From UBA12481 sp942493265 (lineage in GTDB: Bacteria; Bacteroidota; Bacteroidia; Bacteroidales; UBA12481), in NCBI GenBank assembly GCA_942493265.1, contig OW818688.1, positions 5,084,001-5,148,000 of the forward strand: a stretch of DNA of 64,000 nt. The letters run 5' to 3'. Below the pieces are notes generated by a model. The model did not search any database, was not told the origin of the DNA, and saw nothing but the letters and a program-made list of their open reading frames with translations. The position numbers were made by a program, and so were the translations under genes. Below are positions 35,746 through 45,349 of this stretch, in pieces. Each line of letters begins with the position of its first letter. Position 1 is the first letter of the stretch.

Positions 35746-35778
35746 TTTGTTTAGTATCCCGTTAAAAACCTATTTTTG
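35746..35778 (+). promoter_or_regulatory. Bacteroidota-type promoter for the sortilin-like pair
   Basis: The -7 box TATTTTTG (35771-35778) matches TAnnTTTG exactly. A TTTG (35746-35749) sits 21 bp upstream, a suitable -33 element. Transcription would start near 35784, after the upstream ATG at 35780, which supports the ATG at 35810 as the start of the next gene. Confidence 0.65.
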
Positions 35779-35809
35779 AATGGAAACTCAAATAAAATTT
35801 AAACCTAAG

Positions 35810-38128
35810 ATGAAAGCTTACTCTATTCGCATCTTATTGGTCCTTGCTTTTTTGGGGGTTAGTTTTACAGCCAAAACACAAACTACTGTTAAACAACCTA
35901 TTACAAAAGGGGCCGACCGCGTAAGATTGTACAAACAACAGCTTGAACTTCAAAACCAGACAGATCTGGATACTTTGCACTGGCAGTACCTGGGTCCAAC
36001 CAACATAAGCGGCCGCGCAACCGATGTGGAGGCAGTTCGACTGCCCGGTAAATCTCTTACCATTTGGGTTGCTGCAGCTTCAGGCGGTGTTTGGAAATCC
36101 GAAAATGAAGGAACAACCTGGATACCTGTTTTTGAAAAACAGGTAACCACAGATATAGGTGACCTGGCGATCGATCCCATCAACCCCGAAATCGTTTGGG
36201 TTGGAACCGGCGAAGCTAACATCTTCAGAAGCAGTATGGCCGGATGCGGTATTTATAAAACCAATGATGGCGGTAAAACCTGGGAAAACAAAGGCCTTGA
36301 GGATACCCATACGATCTCCAGAATAGTGATACACCCTTCGAATACCCGCATCCTGTATGTTGCAGCCGGTGGTCATGAGTGGACCTCCAATCCTGAGCGC
36401 GGGGTTTATAAAACAACCGATGGAGGGGCAACCTGGCAGAAAATACTGTACATCAACGACATGACCGGAGCTTATGATATCATAATGGATCCTTCAAATC
36501 CTGATATATTATATGCATCAACCTGGGAGCGCATCCGTGAGAAATGGAACGATCCGCGCACAAAAGATAATTATTCCGGCAGCGGAATATGGAAATCCGT
36601 GGATGCCGGCAAAACCTGGACCCAGATCAACCAGGGATTGCCAGAGCCCAATCGGCGCGGCAGAATCGGCCTCGCTATTTCAAAATCCAACCCGAATGTC
36701 ATTTATACCCTCCTCGACAATTATGAGATGGCCCGTGAAGCCAAAGTGGGAGAAATGGATGCTTACGGCAGACAGAAAACCGGAACCATTAAGGGAGCAA
36801 CAGTTTACCGCTCAGATAATAAGGGTGCCAGCTGGATACAGGTCAGCGGACTAACCCCGGATATGAAAAAATTCATGGAGGGTCACTCGGGTACTTACGG
36901 ATGGGTTTTCGGACAAATCCGTGTAGATCCTAAGGATGAAAACAAAATCTATACGATGGGTCTTTTCCTGAACACTTCAACTGATGGAGGAAAGACATTT
37001 AAACGCGAAACCCGCATCCACATGGACCACCATGCGCTTTGGATAGATCCGGAAAACACAAGCTGCATGATCAGCGGAAATGACGGGGGCGTGAATATTA
37101 CTTACGACGGCGGAAAAAACTGGAAACATTTCGTCGAAATTCCGGTTGCACAATTTTATAATGTTGCCGTTGGCATGGATAAGCCTTTCCGCTTTTACGG
37201 ATCGGTGCAGGACCATTTCAGCTGGGGTGGTGAAGTCAATCTTCAATACGGTCGTGATGCTGTTCAACCGGTTGATTTTAAAAATGTTCCTGGTGGAGAG
37301 GGCTGCACCCATCTGGTTGATCCGCGTAATCCTGACCTACTCTACTCCTGCACGTTCTATGGCTCCCTTCAGCGCAGTGAAAGAAAGGGGAATGGATGGC
37401 AAACAAAATCCATTCAGCCACCCGTCGATGAAAATGATCCTCCCCTCCGCGGTGAATGGATTGCACCTTTTGTACTTTCTCCGCATAACCAGGATATCAT
37501 TTACCACGGACTTCAGTATGTCTTTCAGTCGCTTGACCAGGGTCAGACCTGGAATAAAATCAGTCCCGACCTCACCTTTAATCAGCCTGATAAACGCGGC
37601 GATATTTCGTTTCAAACCATTACAGGCCTCTCTGAATCACCCATTAAAGCAGGACTGATCTACGCCGGTACCGATGATGGCCGTTTACATGTTACTAAGG
37701 ACGGGGGCGCTACGTGGGCTGAGATCCTGAACGGATTACCCAAGGGTAAGTGGATCAGCCGGATCATTGCCTCACAATATGAATTGGGCACCGTTTATGT
37801 CACACAGAATGGCAAACGTGATGATGATTTTCAGGTATATATCTGGAAGTCTGAAAATTATGGACAAACCTGGACCGATATCAGTAATAATATCCCGATT
37901 GGGCCGGTAAACGTGATCAGGGAAGATCCGAATGATCAGAATCGCCTCTATGTTGGAACAGATATAGGGGTGTATCTTTCAAAGGATGGCGGGAAGAAGT
38001 GGAGCGCACTTGGTGACCTGCCATCCGCCTATGTGCACGATCTGGTCGTCCATCCGCGTGATAACATGATCGTTATCGCAACTCACGGCCGCGGGATGTT
38101 CACGCTCGATGCCAATAATATCAAATAA
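35810..38128 (+). CDS. Sortilin/VPS10-type propeller protein, exported (copy 1)
   Basis: 772 residues from the ATG at 35810, chosen because an earlier ATG at 35780 lies at the predicted transcription start and because MKAYSIRILLVLAFLG gives a normal signal peptide. The whole mature chain is built of BNR/VPS10-type blades: NISGRATDVEAVR, ASGGVWKSENEGTTW, NDGGKTWEN, TTDGGATWQK, DGGKTFKRE, GNDGGVNITYDGGKNW, KDGGATWAE and THGRGMFTLDAN at the end. There is no T9SS sorting domain and no lipobox. Proteins like this are often labelled glycosyl hydrolase from the BNR match, but I see no sialidase active-site set, so binding or peptidase-linked roles are equally possible. A close paralogue follows after 32 bp. 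Confidence 0.85.
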   Translation: MKAYSIRILLVLAFLGVSFTAKTQTTVKQPITKGADRVRLYKQQLELQNQTDLDTLHWQYLGPTNISGRATDVEAVRLPGKSLTIWVAAASGGVWKSENEGTTWIPVFEKQVTTDIGDLAIDPINPEIVWVGTGEANIFRSSMAGCGIYKTNDGGKTWENKGLEDTHTISRIVIHPSNTRILYVAAGGHEWTSNPERGVYKTTDGGATWQKILYINDMTGAYDIIMDPSNPDILYASTWERIREKWNDPRTKDNYSGSGIWKSVDAGKTWTQINQGLPEPNRRGRIGLAISKSNPNVIYTLLDNYEMAREAKVGEMDAYGRQKTGTIKGATVYRSDNKGASWIQVSGLTPDMKKFMEGHSGTYGWVFGQIRVDPKDENKIYTMGLFLNTSTDGGKTFKRETRIHMDHHALWIDPENTSCMISGNDGGVNITYDGGKNWKHFVEIPVAQFYNVAVGMDKPFRFYGSVQDHFSWGGEVNLQYGRDAVQPVDFKNVPGGEGCTHLVDPRNPDLLYSCTFYGSLQRSERKGNGWQTKSIQPPVDENDPPLRGEWIAPFVLSPHNQDIIYHGLQYVFQSLDQGQTWNKISPDLTFNQPDKRGDISFQTITGLSESPIKAGLIYAGTDDGRLHVTKDGGATWAEILNGLPKGKWISRIIASQYELGTVYVTQNGKRDDDFQVYIWKSENYGQTWTDISNNIPIGPVNVIREDPNDQNRLYVGTDIGVYLSKDGGKKWSALGDLPSAYVHDLVVHPRDNMIVIATHGRGMFTLDANNIK

Positions 38129-38160
38129 AAAACTTACCTTTTCCTAATCAGAAAATCGCC

Positions 38161-40518
38161 ATGAAAATAATCAACCGGCTCATTAGCGGAATTTTGGTCA
38201 CCGGCCTCCTTTCCCTGGCGCCAATGGCCTACTCCCAGCAGGCAAAATCACCAATCCTTACCGGAAAGGAACGCCTGGCACAATTCGATAAGTTTCAGGG
38301 GCTGAAAGCTGCGTCTTCATTTAAGGACCAGAATTGGCAATTCCTCGGGCCCACCAATATCAGCGGCCGCTGCACGGATGTTGCCGTGGTGGAGCCACGC
38401 GGAAAATCCTATACCCTGTATGTGGCTACCGCTTCAGGCGGTGTATGGAAAACTGATAATGAAGGTGTTACCTGGGCTCCTATATTCGAACAGCAGGTTT
38501 CAACCGCCATCGGCGACATCGAACTCGATCCTCAGAACCCACAGGTTCTCTGGGTAGGTACAGGCGAAGCCAATATCTTCAGGAGTTCACAATCGGGCTG
38601 CGGAATCTATAAAACAGCCGACGGAGGAAAAACATGGAAACACATGGGCCTCGAAAATACCTTCACCATCGCACGGATCGTGATCAATCCTAAAAATACC
38701 GATATCCTCTATGTAGCAGCCTCTGGTCATGAATGGACAAACAATCCGGACCGCGGAGTATATAAAACATCAGATGGCGGTAAAACATGGGACAAAGTAT
38801 TATATATCAACGAAATGACCGGAGCAATCGATCTGGTCATGGATCCTTCTGATCCGAATACCCTCTATGCAACAACCTGGCAAAGAATCAGGCAGAAATG
38901 GAACGACCCCAGAACCGAAGAAAACTTCACCGGCTCCGGGATCTGGAAAACAACCAACGGTGGAAAGAGCTGGGAACAAATAAATTCCGGTATCCCTGAA
39001 CCTAAATTCCGGGGCCGGATCGGTATCGATGTTGCCAGATCAAACCCTAAAGTCCTTTATGCATTCCTCGATAATTATGAAAAAGTTGCAGATGCAGAGG
39101 AAGGTGACAATACAGATTCATACGGAAGGCCCTCAAGCGGAACCATCAAAGGCGCAACGATTTACCGGTCCGACAACAAAGGGAAAACATGGATTCAGGT
39201 GAGCGGATTAACCCCGGAAATGAAAATCTATATGCAGGATCATTCAGCTACCTACGGCTGGGTTTTTGCACAAATCCGAGTGGATCCGAAAGATGAGAAC
39301 ACCATATATACAATGGGACTGGGTCTCAATGTATCCCAGGATGGCGGCAAAACTTTTACCGGGATCGATGGAATGCACGGCGATCATCATGGTTTATGGA
39401 TCGACCCGCTCAATACGGATTATCTGGTTAATGTAAACGACGGAGGTATCGTAATATCCTATGACCGGGGTAAAAACTGGCAGCAATTCACCCATAACCT
39501 CCCCGCCGTACAGTTTTTCAACCTGAATTTTGATATGGGTAACCCTTTCAGGGTTTATGGATCCGTGCAGGATCATGGAAGTTTCAGCGGCATTATTGAT
39601 ATCTCGGAAGGCCGCGATAAAATCAGTCCGGTCGATTTCAACTATGCTCCGGGCGGTGAAGGAAGTCATCACTTCATCGACCCCCGCGACAGCAATCTCG
39701 TTTATTCCGCCGGATTCTACGGCAGCATCAGCAGAGTGAACCTCGCTACCGGTGAACGCAAGGGTATCCTTCCCCGTGTATATGATAATGAACCCGCGCT
39801 CAGGGGACAATGGCTTGCTCCATTTATACTCTCTTCCCATAATCCCGACATCGTTTATCACGGAATGCAATATCTGTTCATGTCGCGTGACCAGGGCAAT
39901 ACCTGGAAGCAAATCAGCACGGACCTTTCCCATAACAATCCGGCCAAATTAGGTGATATCCAGCATCAAACGCTATTCTCAATTTCCGAATCCCCGCTGA
40001 AATTTGGATTGATCTATGCCGGTACTGATGATGGCAGATTGCATATGACCAAAGATGGCGGTTCAAACTGGACCGAACTGACCTCAAAACTGACTCCTGA
40101 CCGCTGGATCAGCCGGGTGGTGGCCTCAAAATACAAAATGGGCCGTGTTTATGTTTCCCAGAATGGCAAACGTGATGATGATTTTCAGGTTTATCTTTGG
40201 AAATCTGAAGATTACGGCGTTACCTTCAAGGATATCTCTGGAAATATCCCGCTCGGTCCGGTGAATGTGATCCGCGAAGATCCCTTCGATGGAAACATTC
40301 TGTATGCCGGAACCGATATGGGTGTGTTTGTTTCCAAAAATGGCGGCGAAAGCTGGGAAGTACTCGGAAATCTTCCCACAACCTATGTACACGACCTGAT
40401 CATTCATCCGCGCGATAATATCCTGGTTATTGCCACCCATGGCCGCGGAATGTGGGCCTTCGATGCCAACCAGGTCAATAAGGCCAACGAACGCCGCCGT
40501 TACTATTTCGAAGATTAA
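38161..40518 (+). CDS. Sortilin/VPS10-type propeller protein, exported (copy 2)
   Basis: 785 residues with a signal peptide ending AYSQQ near residue 26. It matches copy 1 blade for blade with about half or more of residues identical by eye: NISGRCTDVAVVEPRGKS, GTGEANIFRSSQSGCGIYKT, RQKWNDPRTEENF, HSATYGWVFAQIRVDPKDEN and THGRGMWAFDANQ. It clearly arose by tandem duplication. It lacks a sorting domain. The 32-bp gap and shared strand suggest one transcript from the promoter at 35771, ending at the terminator at 40542. No function is proven for either copy. Confidence 0.85.
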   Translation: MKIINRLISGILVTGLLSLAPMAYSQQAKSPILTGKERLAQFDKFQGLKAASSFKDQNWQFLGPTNISGRCTDVAVVEPRGKSYTLYVATASGGVWKTDNEGVTWAPIFEQQVSTAIGDIELDPQNPQVLWVGTGEANIFRSSQSGCGIYKTADGGKTWKHMGLENTFTIARIVINPKNTDILYVAASGHEWTNNPDRGVYKTSDGGKTWDKVLYINEMTGAIDLVMDPSDPNTLYATTWQRIRQKWNDPRTEENFTGSGIWKTTNGGKSWEQINSGIPEPKFRGRIGIDVARSNPKVLYAFLDNYEKVADAEEGDNTDSYGRPSSGTIKGATIYRSDNKGKTWIQVSGLTPEMKIYMQDHSATYGWVFAQIRVDPKDENTIYTMGLGLNVSQDGGKTFTGIDGMHGDHHGLWIDPLNTDYLVNVNDGGIVISYDRGKNWQQFTHNLPAVQFFNLNFDMGNPFRVYGSVQDHGSFSGIIDISEGRDKISPVDFNYAPGGEGSHHFIDPRDSNLVYSAGFYGSISRVNLATGERKGILPRVYDNEPALRGQWLAPFILSSHNPDIVYHGMQYLFMSRDQGNTWKQISTDLSHNNPAKLGDIQHQTLFSISESPLKFGLIYAGTDDGRLHMTKDGGSNWTELTSKLTPDRWISRVVASKYKMGRVYVSQNGKRDDDFQVYLWKSEDYGVTFKDISGNIPLGPVNVIREDPFDGNILYAGTDMGVFVSKNGGESWEVLGNLPTTYVHDLIIHPRDNILVIATHGRGMWAFDANQVNKANERRRYYFED

Positions 40519-40541
40519 CCCATTGGCATAAGCACAAAAAA

Positions 40542-40572
40542 GGGGCCCCGGTTTTGACCGGGACCCCTTTTT
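40542..40572. terminator. Rho-independent terminator, likely bidirectional
   Basis: A GGGGCCCCGGT/ACCGGGACCCC stem with one mismatch and a TTTG loop (40542-40567) is followed by a T-tract (40568-40572) and preceded by an A-tract. It therefore can stop both the sortilin pair and transcription from the right. Confidence 0.85.
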
Positions 40573-40578
40573 ATATTA

Positions 40579-40694
40579 CCCTCGGAGAGTTGTCATCCCG
40601 ACGAAAGTCGGGACCGCTTCGCTCTAACGAGGGGCCCTTGAGGACCGCTTAGCTCTAACGAGGACCCTTTTCTGTCATCCCCGCGAAGGCGGGG
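40579..40694. repeat. Composite of REP-like hairpins and a 28-bp direct repeat
   Basis: A CCCTCGGAGAGTTGTCATCC element starts at 40579, with hairpin CCCGAC-GAAA-GTCGGG (40597-40612). Next come two direct copies starting GGACCGCTT and continuing GCTCTAACGAGG (about 40611-40640 and 40642-40669). Last is a TTCTGTCATCCCC hairpin (40669-40694) like those at 34.9 kb. The first element recurs, inverted, inside the 116-bp array at 63.3 kb. Confidence 0.8.
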
Positions 40695-40697
40695 ATA

Positions 40698-41141
40698 TTA
40701 CTGCACCCTGTGCCAGGTCTGCTTCCGGCCAATCGGACCGATCGAACCCCTGACAGCAAGAGTATTGGCATCTTCCAGCCAGATCTTTACATCATAATTC
40801 TTTCCGTTTTTCGGATCTAAAATCCCTTTCTTGCCCTTCCATATATTATCCGACTTGGTTAACCCGGTAATGATATACATACCGATAACGGGCTTGTCCT
40901 TCAGAGATCCTGTACATTTATCACACAGCTTGTCGGTCGGGGTAACTCCGTCGTCATCCCATGTCTGCAGAATTTTTCCCCATAGCTGGTTATTTCGGAT
41001 ATCCAGCTGAACAATCGATTTCTGCTTACCCGACTCATCGTCGATAGTCTTCCATTTTCCTGCAACATCCTGGCCGATAGCTTGTCCGGCAAGGAACAAC
41101 AGACCTGCCATAAGCATGCCCCTGAACTGGATTTTTTTCAT
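40698..41141 (-). CDS. DUF2147 exported small protein
   Basis: 147 residues with a signal peptide ending GQAIGQ near residue 23. The mature domain DVAGKWKTIDDESGKQKSIV, WDDDGVTPTDKLCDKC and ILDPKNGKNYDVKIWLED fits DUF2147, a lipocalin-like periplasmic fold often linked to fatty-acid or envelope functions. Two Cys in LCDKC may form a disulfide. It is followed on the minus strand by repeats. The TauE gene lies 69 bp upstream, so co-transcription is possible. Ligand is unknown. Confidence 0.88.
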   Translation of the reverse strand: MKKIQFRGMLMAGLLFLAGQAIGQDVAGKWKTIDDESGKQKSIVQLDIRNNQLWGKILQTWDDDGVTPTDKLCDKCTGSLKDKPVIGMYIITGLTKSDNIWKGKKGILDPKNGKNYDVKIWLEDANTLAVRGSIGPIGRKQTWHRVQ

Positions 41142-41210
41142 ATTTCTTTGGTTTTAAGATATTATGATCCGAAGGAACAAAAAAAAACGGAATTATCAAT
41201 CTTGCTGTTT

Positions 41211-41963
41211 TTACCTGAAAAGGAGAAAAAGTGCAGAAAGCAATGTCATCACAATAATAAATATCCGATAAAAGCTTTCCGTAAAAAGCCTGACGATCCG
41301 GATCCCCAGCCAGGCTCCCAGCAAAATTGCGGGAACTGTTACCAGATCGAGTGTAAGGGTACTGATTGAAATGGTTTTCCATACCCAGATGTGAAACGGT
41401 AACTTAATCACATTGATGATCAGATAAAACCAGGCACCGGTACCGATATAGGTATTCTTGGGCAACCTCATGGCCAGCAGGTAAACCGCAAAAATCGGTC
41501 CGGCGGCATTGCCGACCATCGAACCAAATCCTCCCAGAATACCCAGCAGGATTACGAAGGCAGGATGAGTGGGAACAGCCTCACTTTTCTTCATCAGATC
41601 CCTAACCACCATGATGATCAATCCGGCTATCACCAGTACGGATAAAAGCATCCGGAACTGATTGCCCGATATCAGCTGGCCTGTGACCACGCCGGCAAGA
41701 ATTCCCAATACCGCCCAGGGCATCAGTTTTATAATATACTTCCACTCCGCCATCCGGTGATAATGCTGAACTGCATATAGATCCGCGATGATCAGGATCG
41801 GGATCATGATTCCGGTCGATTCCCGCGCCCCAAATCCGAAAGCTAGCAAGGGAACCACCATCAGCCCGAACCCGATCCCGGCTTTCGACATGCCAATAAA
41901 CAGAGCCACAGCAATAAGGATGATCCATTGCTGTATCTTGATATCCTGAAGTATTTCAAACAT
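41211..41963 (-). CDS. TauE/SafE family transporter
   Basis: 250 residues with about eight membrane helices. It has the family's repeated Gly-rich motif near the start of each half: IGMSKAGIGFGLMVVPLL (N-terminal half) and LLGILGGFGSMVGNAAGPIF (C-terminal half). Members export sulfite, sulfoacetate or related anions, and many have unknown substrates. No sulfur-metabolism gene adjoins, so the substrate is open. It is divergent from the lipoprotein at 42020, with a 56-bp spacer. Confidence 0.9.
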   Translation of the reverse strand: MFEILQDIKIQQWIILIAVALFIGMSKAGIGFGLMVVPLLAFGFGARESTGIMIPILIIADLYAVQHYHRMAEWKYIIKLMPWAVLGILAGVVTGQLISGNQFRMLLSVLVIAGLIIMVVRDLMKKSEAVPTHPAFVILLGILGGFGSMVGNAAGPIFAVYLLAMRLPKNTYIGTGAWFYLIINVIKLPFHIWVWKTISISTLTLDLVTVPAILLGAWLGIRIVRLFTESFYRIFIIVMTLLSALFLLFR

Positions 41964-42003
41964 AAGCCGCGAAATTACATAATATCTGATTGGCTGTAAT
42001 TCT

Positions 42004-42011
42004 TACTTTTG
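42004..42011 (+). promoter_or_regulatory. -7 promoter box
   Basis: TACTTTTG matches TAnnTTTG exactly and lies 8 bp before the ATG at 42020. It supports that start over the in-frame TTG at 41990 and marks the start of the transcript for the lipoprotein, M64 peptidase and decarboxylase genes. Confidence 0.6.
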
Positions 42012-42019
42012 CATTTACC

Positions 42020-42493
42020 ATGAAACGGATCTTATATATCCTATTTGCAGCGGCCACCTTTTTAACGGCCTGTAAGCCTCTGGCTCCGGATACCAGGAGA
42101 ACCGGCAAGCCGGCTGCCTTAACCTCAATAACGTTTGCAACTTTCACCGCTGTCAGACTTGCCGACCAAACCTGCAGAATCGATCTTTCTGAAATGAGCA
42201 CTGTTGCAGGACAAATGAAGGATAATCCAAAAACTGCATTCCTTTATCCGATGGAAGTGATACTGGAAGATTCAGCACACAAAGCAATCTCAACATTCAC
42301 CGTTGAACATCCCCTGATCGAAAATTTTGAATTCACTAATGATCAGGGGCAGCTTCAGCGAATGGTCAGAACGCTGGATTCCAACAGATTCCATCTCCGG
42401 TTTAACAACATGCCCGGCATGAAATTTATCCGCTTTCAATCAGATAATCCTTCAGTGCCGGTAATCAACTCCATTCAAAATCTCAGCAAATGA
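42020..42493 (+). CDS. Small lipoprotein of unknown function
   Basis: 157 residues from the ATG at 42020. The lipobox FLTAC puts the lipid on Cys18. The mature part is an all-beta-looking domain with LTSITFATFTAV, KTAFLYPMEVILED and FHLRFNNMPGMKFIRFQSDN. I do not recognise a family with certainty. It resembles the N-terminal domain found on some M64 peptidases of Bacteroidota, here encoded as a separate gene that overlaps the M64 gene by 4 bp. That suggests the two proteins work together at the outer membrane. Confidence 0.7.
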   Translation: MKRILYILFAAATFLTACKPLAPDTRRTGKPAALTSITFATFTAVRLADQTCRIDLSEMSTVAGQMKDNPKTAFLYPMEVILEDSAHKAISTFTVEHPLIENFEFTNDQGQLQRMVRTLDSNRFHLRFNNMPGMKFIRFQSDNPSVPVINSIQNLSK

Positions 42494-43857
42494 AAAAAAT
42501 AATTATAGCTTTTACTCTTTTTCTGAGTTCGATAACCATTAATGCCCAGCATTTTGAAGTTGACACCCTTGCCATGACCGGTGAGATCGATCAGCGGATA
42601 AATCTGGTTTTCCTCAGCGACGGTTATCAGGAAAACCAGCTCGATAAATTCATCACAGATGCCAGGTGGATGATGGATGCCGTTCTGGACAAACCTCCCT
42701 ACTCCCGTTACCGCAATTATTTCAATTGTTTTGCCATAAAGGTCCCGTCAGCAGCTTCGGGTGCAGCGAATGATCCCGACAGCCTGATCAATAACTATTT
42801 TGGCAGCACCTTTAATTATGCAGGTATCTGGAGATTGGTTGTTCCAACCCGAACCAACAGGATCAGCCAGGTGCTAGCAGAGAACTTCCCACAGTACGAC
42901 CAGGTATTTATGGTAGTCAATGACGACCGCTACGGTGGATCCGGTGGCTGGATAGCAACATCTACCGTCCATACCGCCGGCCCGGAAATCTGTATTCATG
43001 AACTGGGACACTCCTTTGCCGGGCTTTCCGATGAATATTGGGCCGGACAAGTTTATGCCCGTGAAAACATCAATATGACTCAGGTAACCGACACTTCACT
43101 TGTGAAGTGGAAAAGATGGCTGGGCTTCAGCTCCACCGGAATCTATCCGCATGAAGAGTCGCCTGCCTGGTACCGGCCACACCAGAATTGTGAAATGCGA
43201 TACCTTGACAGTAATTTCTGTCCCGTTTGCAAGGAAGCTATCGTCAGCAGAATTCTCGACCTCACGAGCCCAATCCTGAGCTACTTCCCTCCTGATAGCG
43301 CACCCGTCATCACCAAGGATACCGTTTTCAGGGTTTCCCTGCTCGCTCCTTCACCCAACACCTTGAAAACCTGGTGGGAACTTAACCGAAACGAAATCGC
43401 CGTGCAAACCGACAGTGTCAGGCTAACCGCGGGACTGATGACTCCCGGACCAAACAACCTGACCTGTTTCATTATCGATACTACCTCCTACATCAGGGAT
43501 GCATCGCATCCAACCATGCACCTCAAAAAGGTCATCTGGGAGATTAACAATCTGACATCCGGTATCGATATCAATGTCCGTACCGACCAGGAAACGCTCT
43601 CCATCTTCCCGAATCCGGCCACCGATGTAATCAATGTCACCTATAAAACCAGCCAGTTCCCCGGGAGCGATTTAAAAATCCGGCTCATCGATGCTTCAGG
43701 GAAATCCGTAATGCGTGCCTTTTCCGCACAGATATCCTCATTTACAAACGAATACCGGATACCCCTGCCACGAAGGCAGCTACCGGCCGGACTTTATTAT
43801 CTGCTTGTACAATCATCCGGCCACCTTTTCAGGATGCCGGTCATAATCGGCAATTAA
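42490..43857 (+). CDS. M64 family metallopeptidase with T9SS-type C-terminal domain
   Basis: 455 residues with a signal peptide (1-20, ending TINAQ). The zinc motif HELGHSFAGLSDEYW (170-184) gives ligands His170 and His174 with catalytic Glu171, plus Asp181 as the third ligand in the HExxHxxGxxD pattern. NLVFLSDGYQ near residue 38 is the usual M64 N-terminal signature. M64 includes the IgA peptidase of Clostridium ramosum; substrates of environmental members are unknown. The C-terminal 80 residues (LSIFPNPATDVINVTY, ending MPVIIGN) look like a T9SS sorting domain, so it should reach the cell surface. It is coupled to the lipoprotein upstream, and the decarboxylase follows after 17 bp. Confidence 0.9.
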   Translation: MKKIIIAFTLFLSSITINAQHFEVDTLAMTGEIDQRINLVFLSDGYQENQLDKFITDARWMMDAVLDKPPYSRYRNYFNCFAIKVPSAASGAANDPDSLINNYFGSTFNYAGIWRLVVPTRTNRISQVLAENFPQYDQVFMVVNDDRYGGSGGWIATSTVHTAGPEICIHELGHSFAGLSDEYWAGQVYARENINMTQVTDTSLVKWKRWLGFSSTGIYPHEESPAWYRPHQNCEMRYLDSNFCPVCKEAIVSRILDLTSPILSYFPPDSAPVITKDTVFRVSLLAPSPNTLKTWWELNRNEIAVQTDSVRLTAGLMTPGPNNLTCFIIDTTSYIRDASHPTMHLKKVIWEINNLTSGIDINVRTDQETLSIFPNPATDVINVTYKTSQFPGSDLKIRLIDASGKSVMRAFSAQISSFTNEYRIPLPRRQLPAGLYYLLVQSSGHLFRMPVIIGN

Positions 43858-43874
43858 CCTTAGCAGCTCATACA

Positions 43875-45290
43875 ATGGAATTAAATGAATTTAACAGGCA
43901 TGCACACGAGCTGGTCGACTGGATCACCAACTACTACCTCGATATTGAAAAACTTCCGGTAAAGTCCCAGGTCAATCCGGGTGATATTATCCGGTCATTG
44001 CCTGATCAGGCACCATCTAACGGAGAACCGATGGATAACATCCTGGCGGATTTCCGGGAGAAAATTCTTCCCGGGATGACCCACTGGCAGAGTCCGAACT
44101 TCTTTGCCTACTTCCCGGCCAACTCTTCCTATCCGAGTTTGCTGGCTGAATTCCTGATCTCGGCTATGGGGGCACAATGCATGAGCTGGGAAACTTCGCC
44201 CGCGGCAACCGAACTGGAGGAACAAATCATGAAATGGCTGATCAGCATGATCGGTCTGCCGGCCGACTGGACCGGTGTGATTCAGGATACTGCCTCAACA
44301 TCCACGCTGGCTGCATTTATTTGTGCACGTGAGAGGGCAACCGAATTTTCGGTTAATGAGTCCGGGTTCGATAAAAACCACAGATTCAGGATCTACTGTT
44401 CACAGGAGGCCCACTCCTCTATCGAAAAAGGTGCAAAAATTGCCGGAATAGGTCGCCAGAATGTGGTCAGGATCGCAGTTGATGATACACTGGCCATGAT
44501 TCCGGAGGAACTCGAAAAGCAAATACAGGCGGATCTTTCGCATGGATATTTCCCGCTTTGCATTGTAGCAGCGCTTGGCACCACAGGAACAACTGCCATC
44601 GATCCGCTCAATCAGATTGCAAAAATCTCGGCACGGTATAAAACATGGCTCCATATCGACGCTGCATTTGCAGGAACTGCCCTGGTGCTGCCTGAGTACA
44701 GATGGATGATTGAGGGTATTGAACTGGCCGACAGCTTTGTATTCAATCCCCACAAATGGATGTTCACGAATTTCGATTGCTCTGCTTACTTCGTCCGGGA
44801 TAAGGAAATGCTCATCCGAACTTTCGAAATTCTCCCGGAATACCTGAAAACCGCTTCCGGCAACCGGGTCAATAATTACCGCGACTGGGGCATTCCCCTT
44901 GGTCGCAGGTTCAGGGCACTCAAGCTTTGGTTCGTGCTACGCAGCTTCGGGATTCAAGGCATACAGGAAAAAGTGCGGAAACACATTGAATTGGCGGCCT
45001 GGTTTGAGAGTCAGGTTGCCCGGCATCCGGATTTTGAATTGATGGCACCCAGATCAATGAATGTGGTATGCTTCAGATATCACCCTCCACGGATAACTGA
45101 CCCGGATCAGCTCTCGTCAATGAATATGGAACTCAAAGAAATGCTGAATGCCACAGGCAATTTATATCTTACTCATACAAAGGTAAATGGTTGTGCAATT
45201 CTCAGGATGGTGGTGGCACAAACCGAAGTGGAACAGCGGCATGTGGAGGAAGCCTGGGCGCAGATCCTTAAAACTGCCGGATCACTGTAA
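43875..45290 (+). CDS. Group II PLP-dependent amino acid decarboxylase (aromatic type)
   Basis: 471 residues, cytoplasmic. The PLP lysine is Lys294 in NPHKW. His180 (SQEAHSS) stacks on the cofactor and Asp262 (HIDAAFAG) holds its pyridine nitrogen. FFAYFPANSSYPSLLAEF at about 77-94 is typical of aromatic-L-amino-acid decarboxylases (DOPA, tryptophan, tyrosine or phenylalanine). It would release a biogenic amine and CO2. Exact substrate cannot be told by eye. It starts 17 bp after the M64 peptidase stop, with no amine antiporter beside it. Confidence 0.92.
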   Translation: MELNEFNRHAHELVDWITNYYLDIEKLPVKSQVNPGDIIRSLPDQAPSNGEPMDNILADFREKILPGMTHWQSPNFFAYFPANSSYPSLLAEFLISAMGAQCMSWETSPAATELEEQIMKWLISMIGLPADWTGVIQDTASTSTLAAFICARERATEFSVNESGFDKNHRFRIYCSQEAHSSIEKGAKIAGIGRQNVVRIAVDDTLAMIPEELEKQIQADLSHGYFPLCIVAALGTTGTTAIDPLNQIAKISARYKTWLHIDAAFAGTALVLPEYRWMIEGIELADSFVFNPHKWMFTNFDCSAYFVRDKEMLIRTFEILPEYLKTASGNRVNNYRDWGIPLGRRFRALKLWFVLRSFGIQGIQEKVRKHIELAAWFESQVARHPDFELMAPRSMNVVCFRYHPPRITDPDQLSSMNMELKEMLNATGNLYLTHTKVNGCAILRMVVAQTEVEQRHVEEAWAQILKTAGSL

Positions 45291-45349
45291 TAAATACTGG
45301 TTTTAATCTTTTTTAACCTTTCGGAACCGCTAAAACTTCGAAAGGTTTT

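Noticed and set aside
35810..40518. Sialidases, from BNR repeats
   Set aside because: BNR blades occur in many propellers. The arginine triad and Tyr/Glu pair of sialidases were not found by eye.
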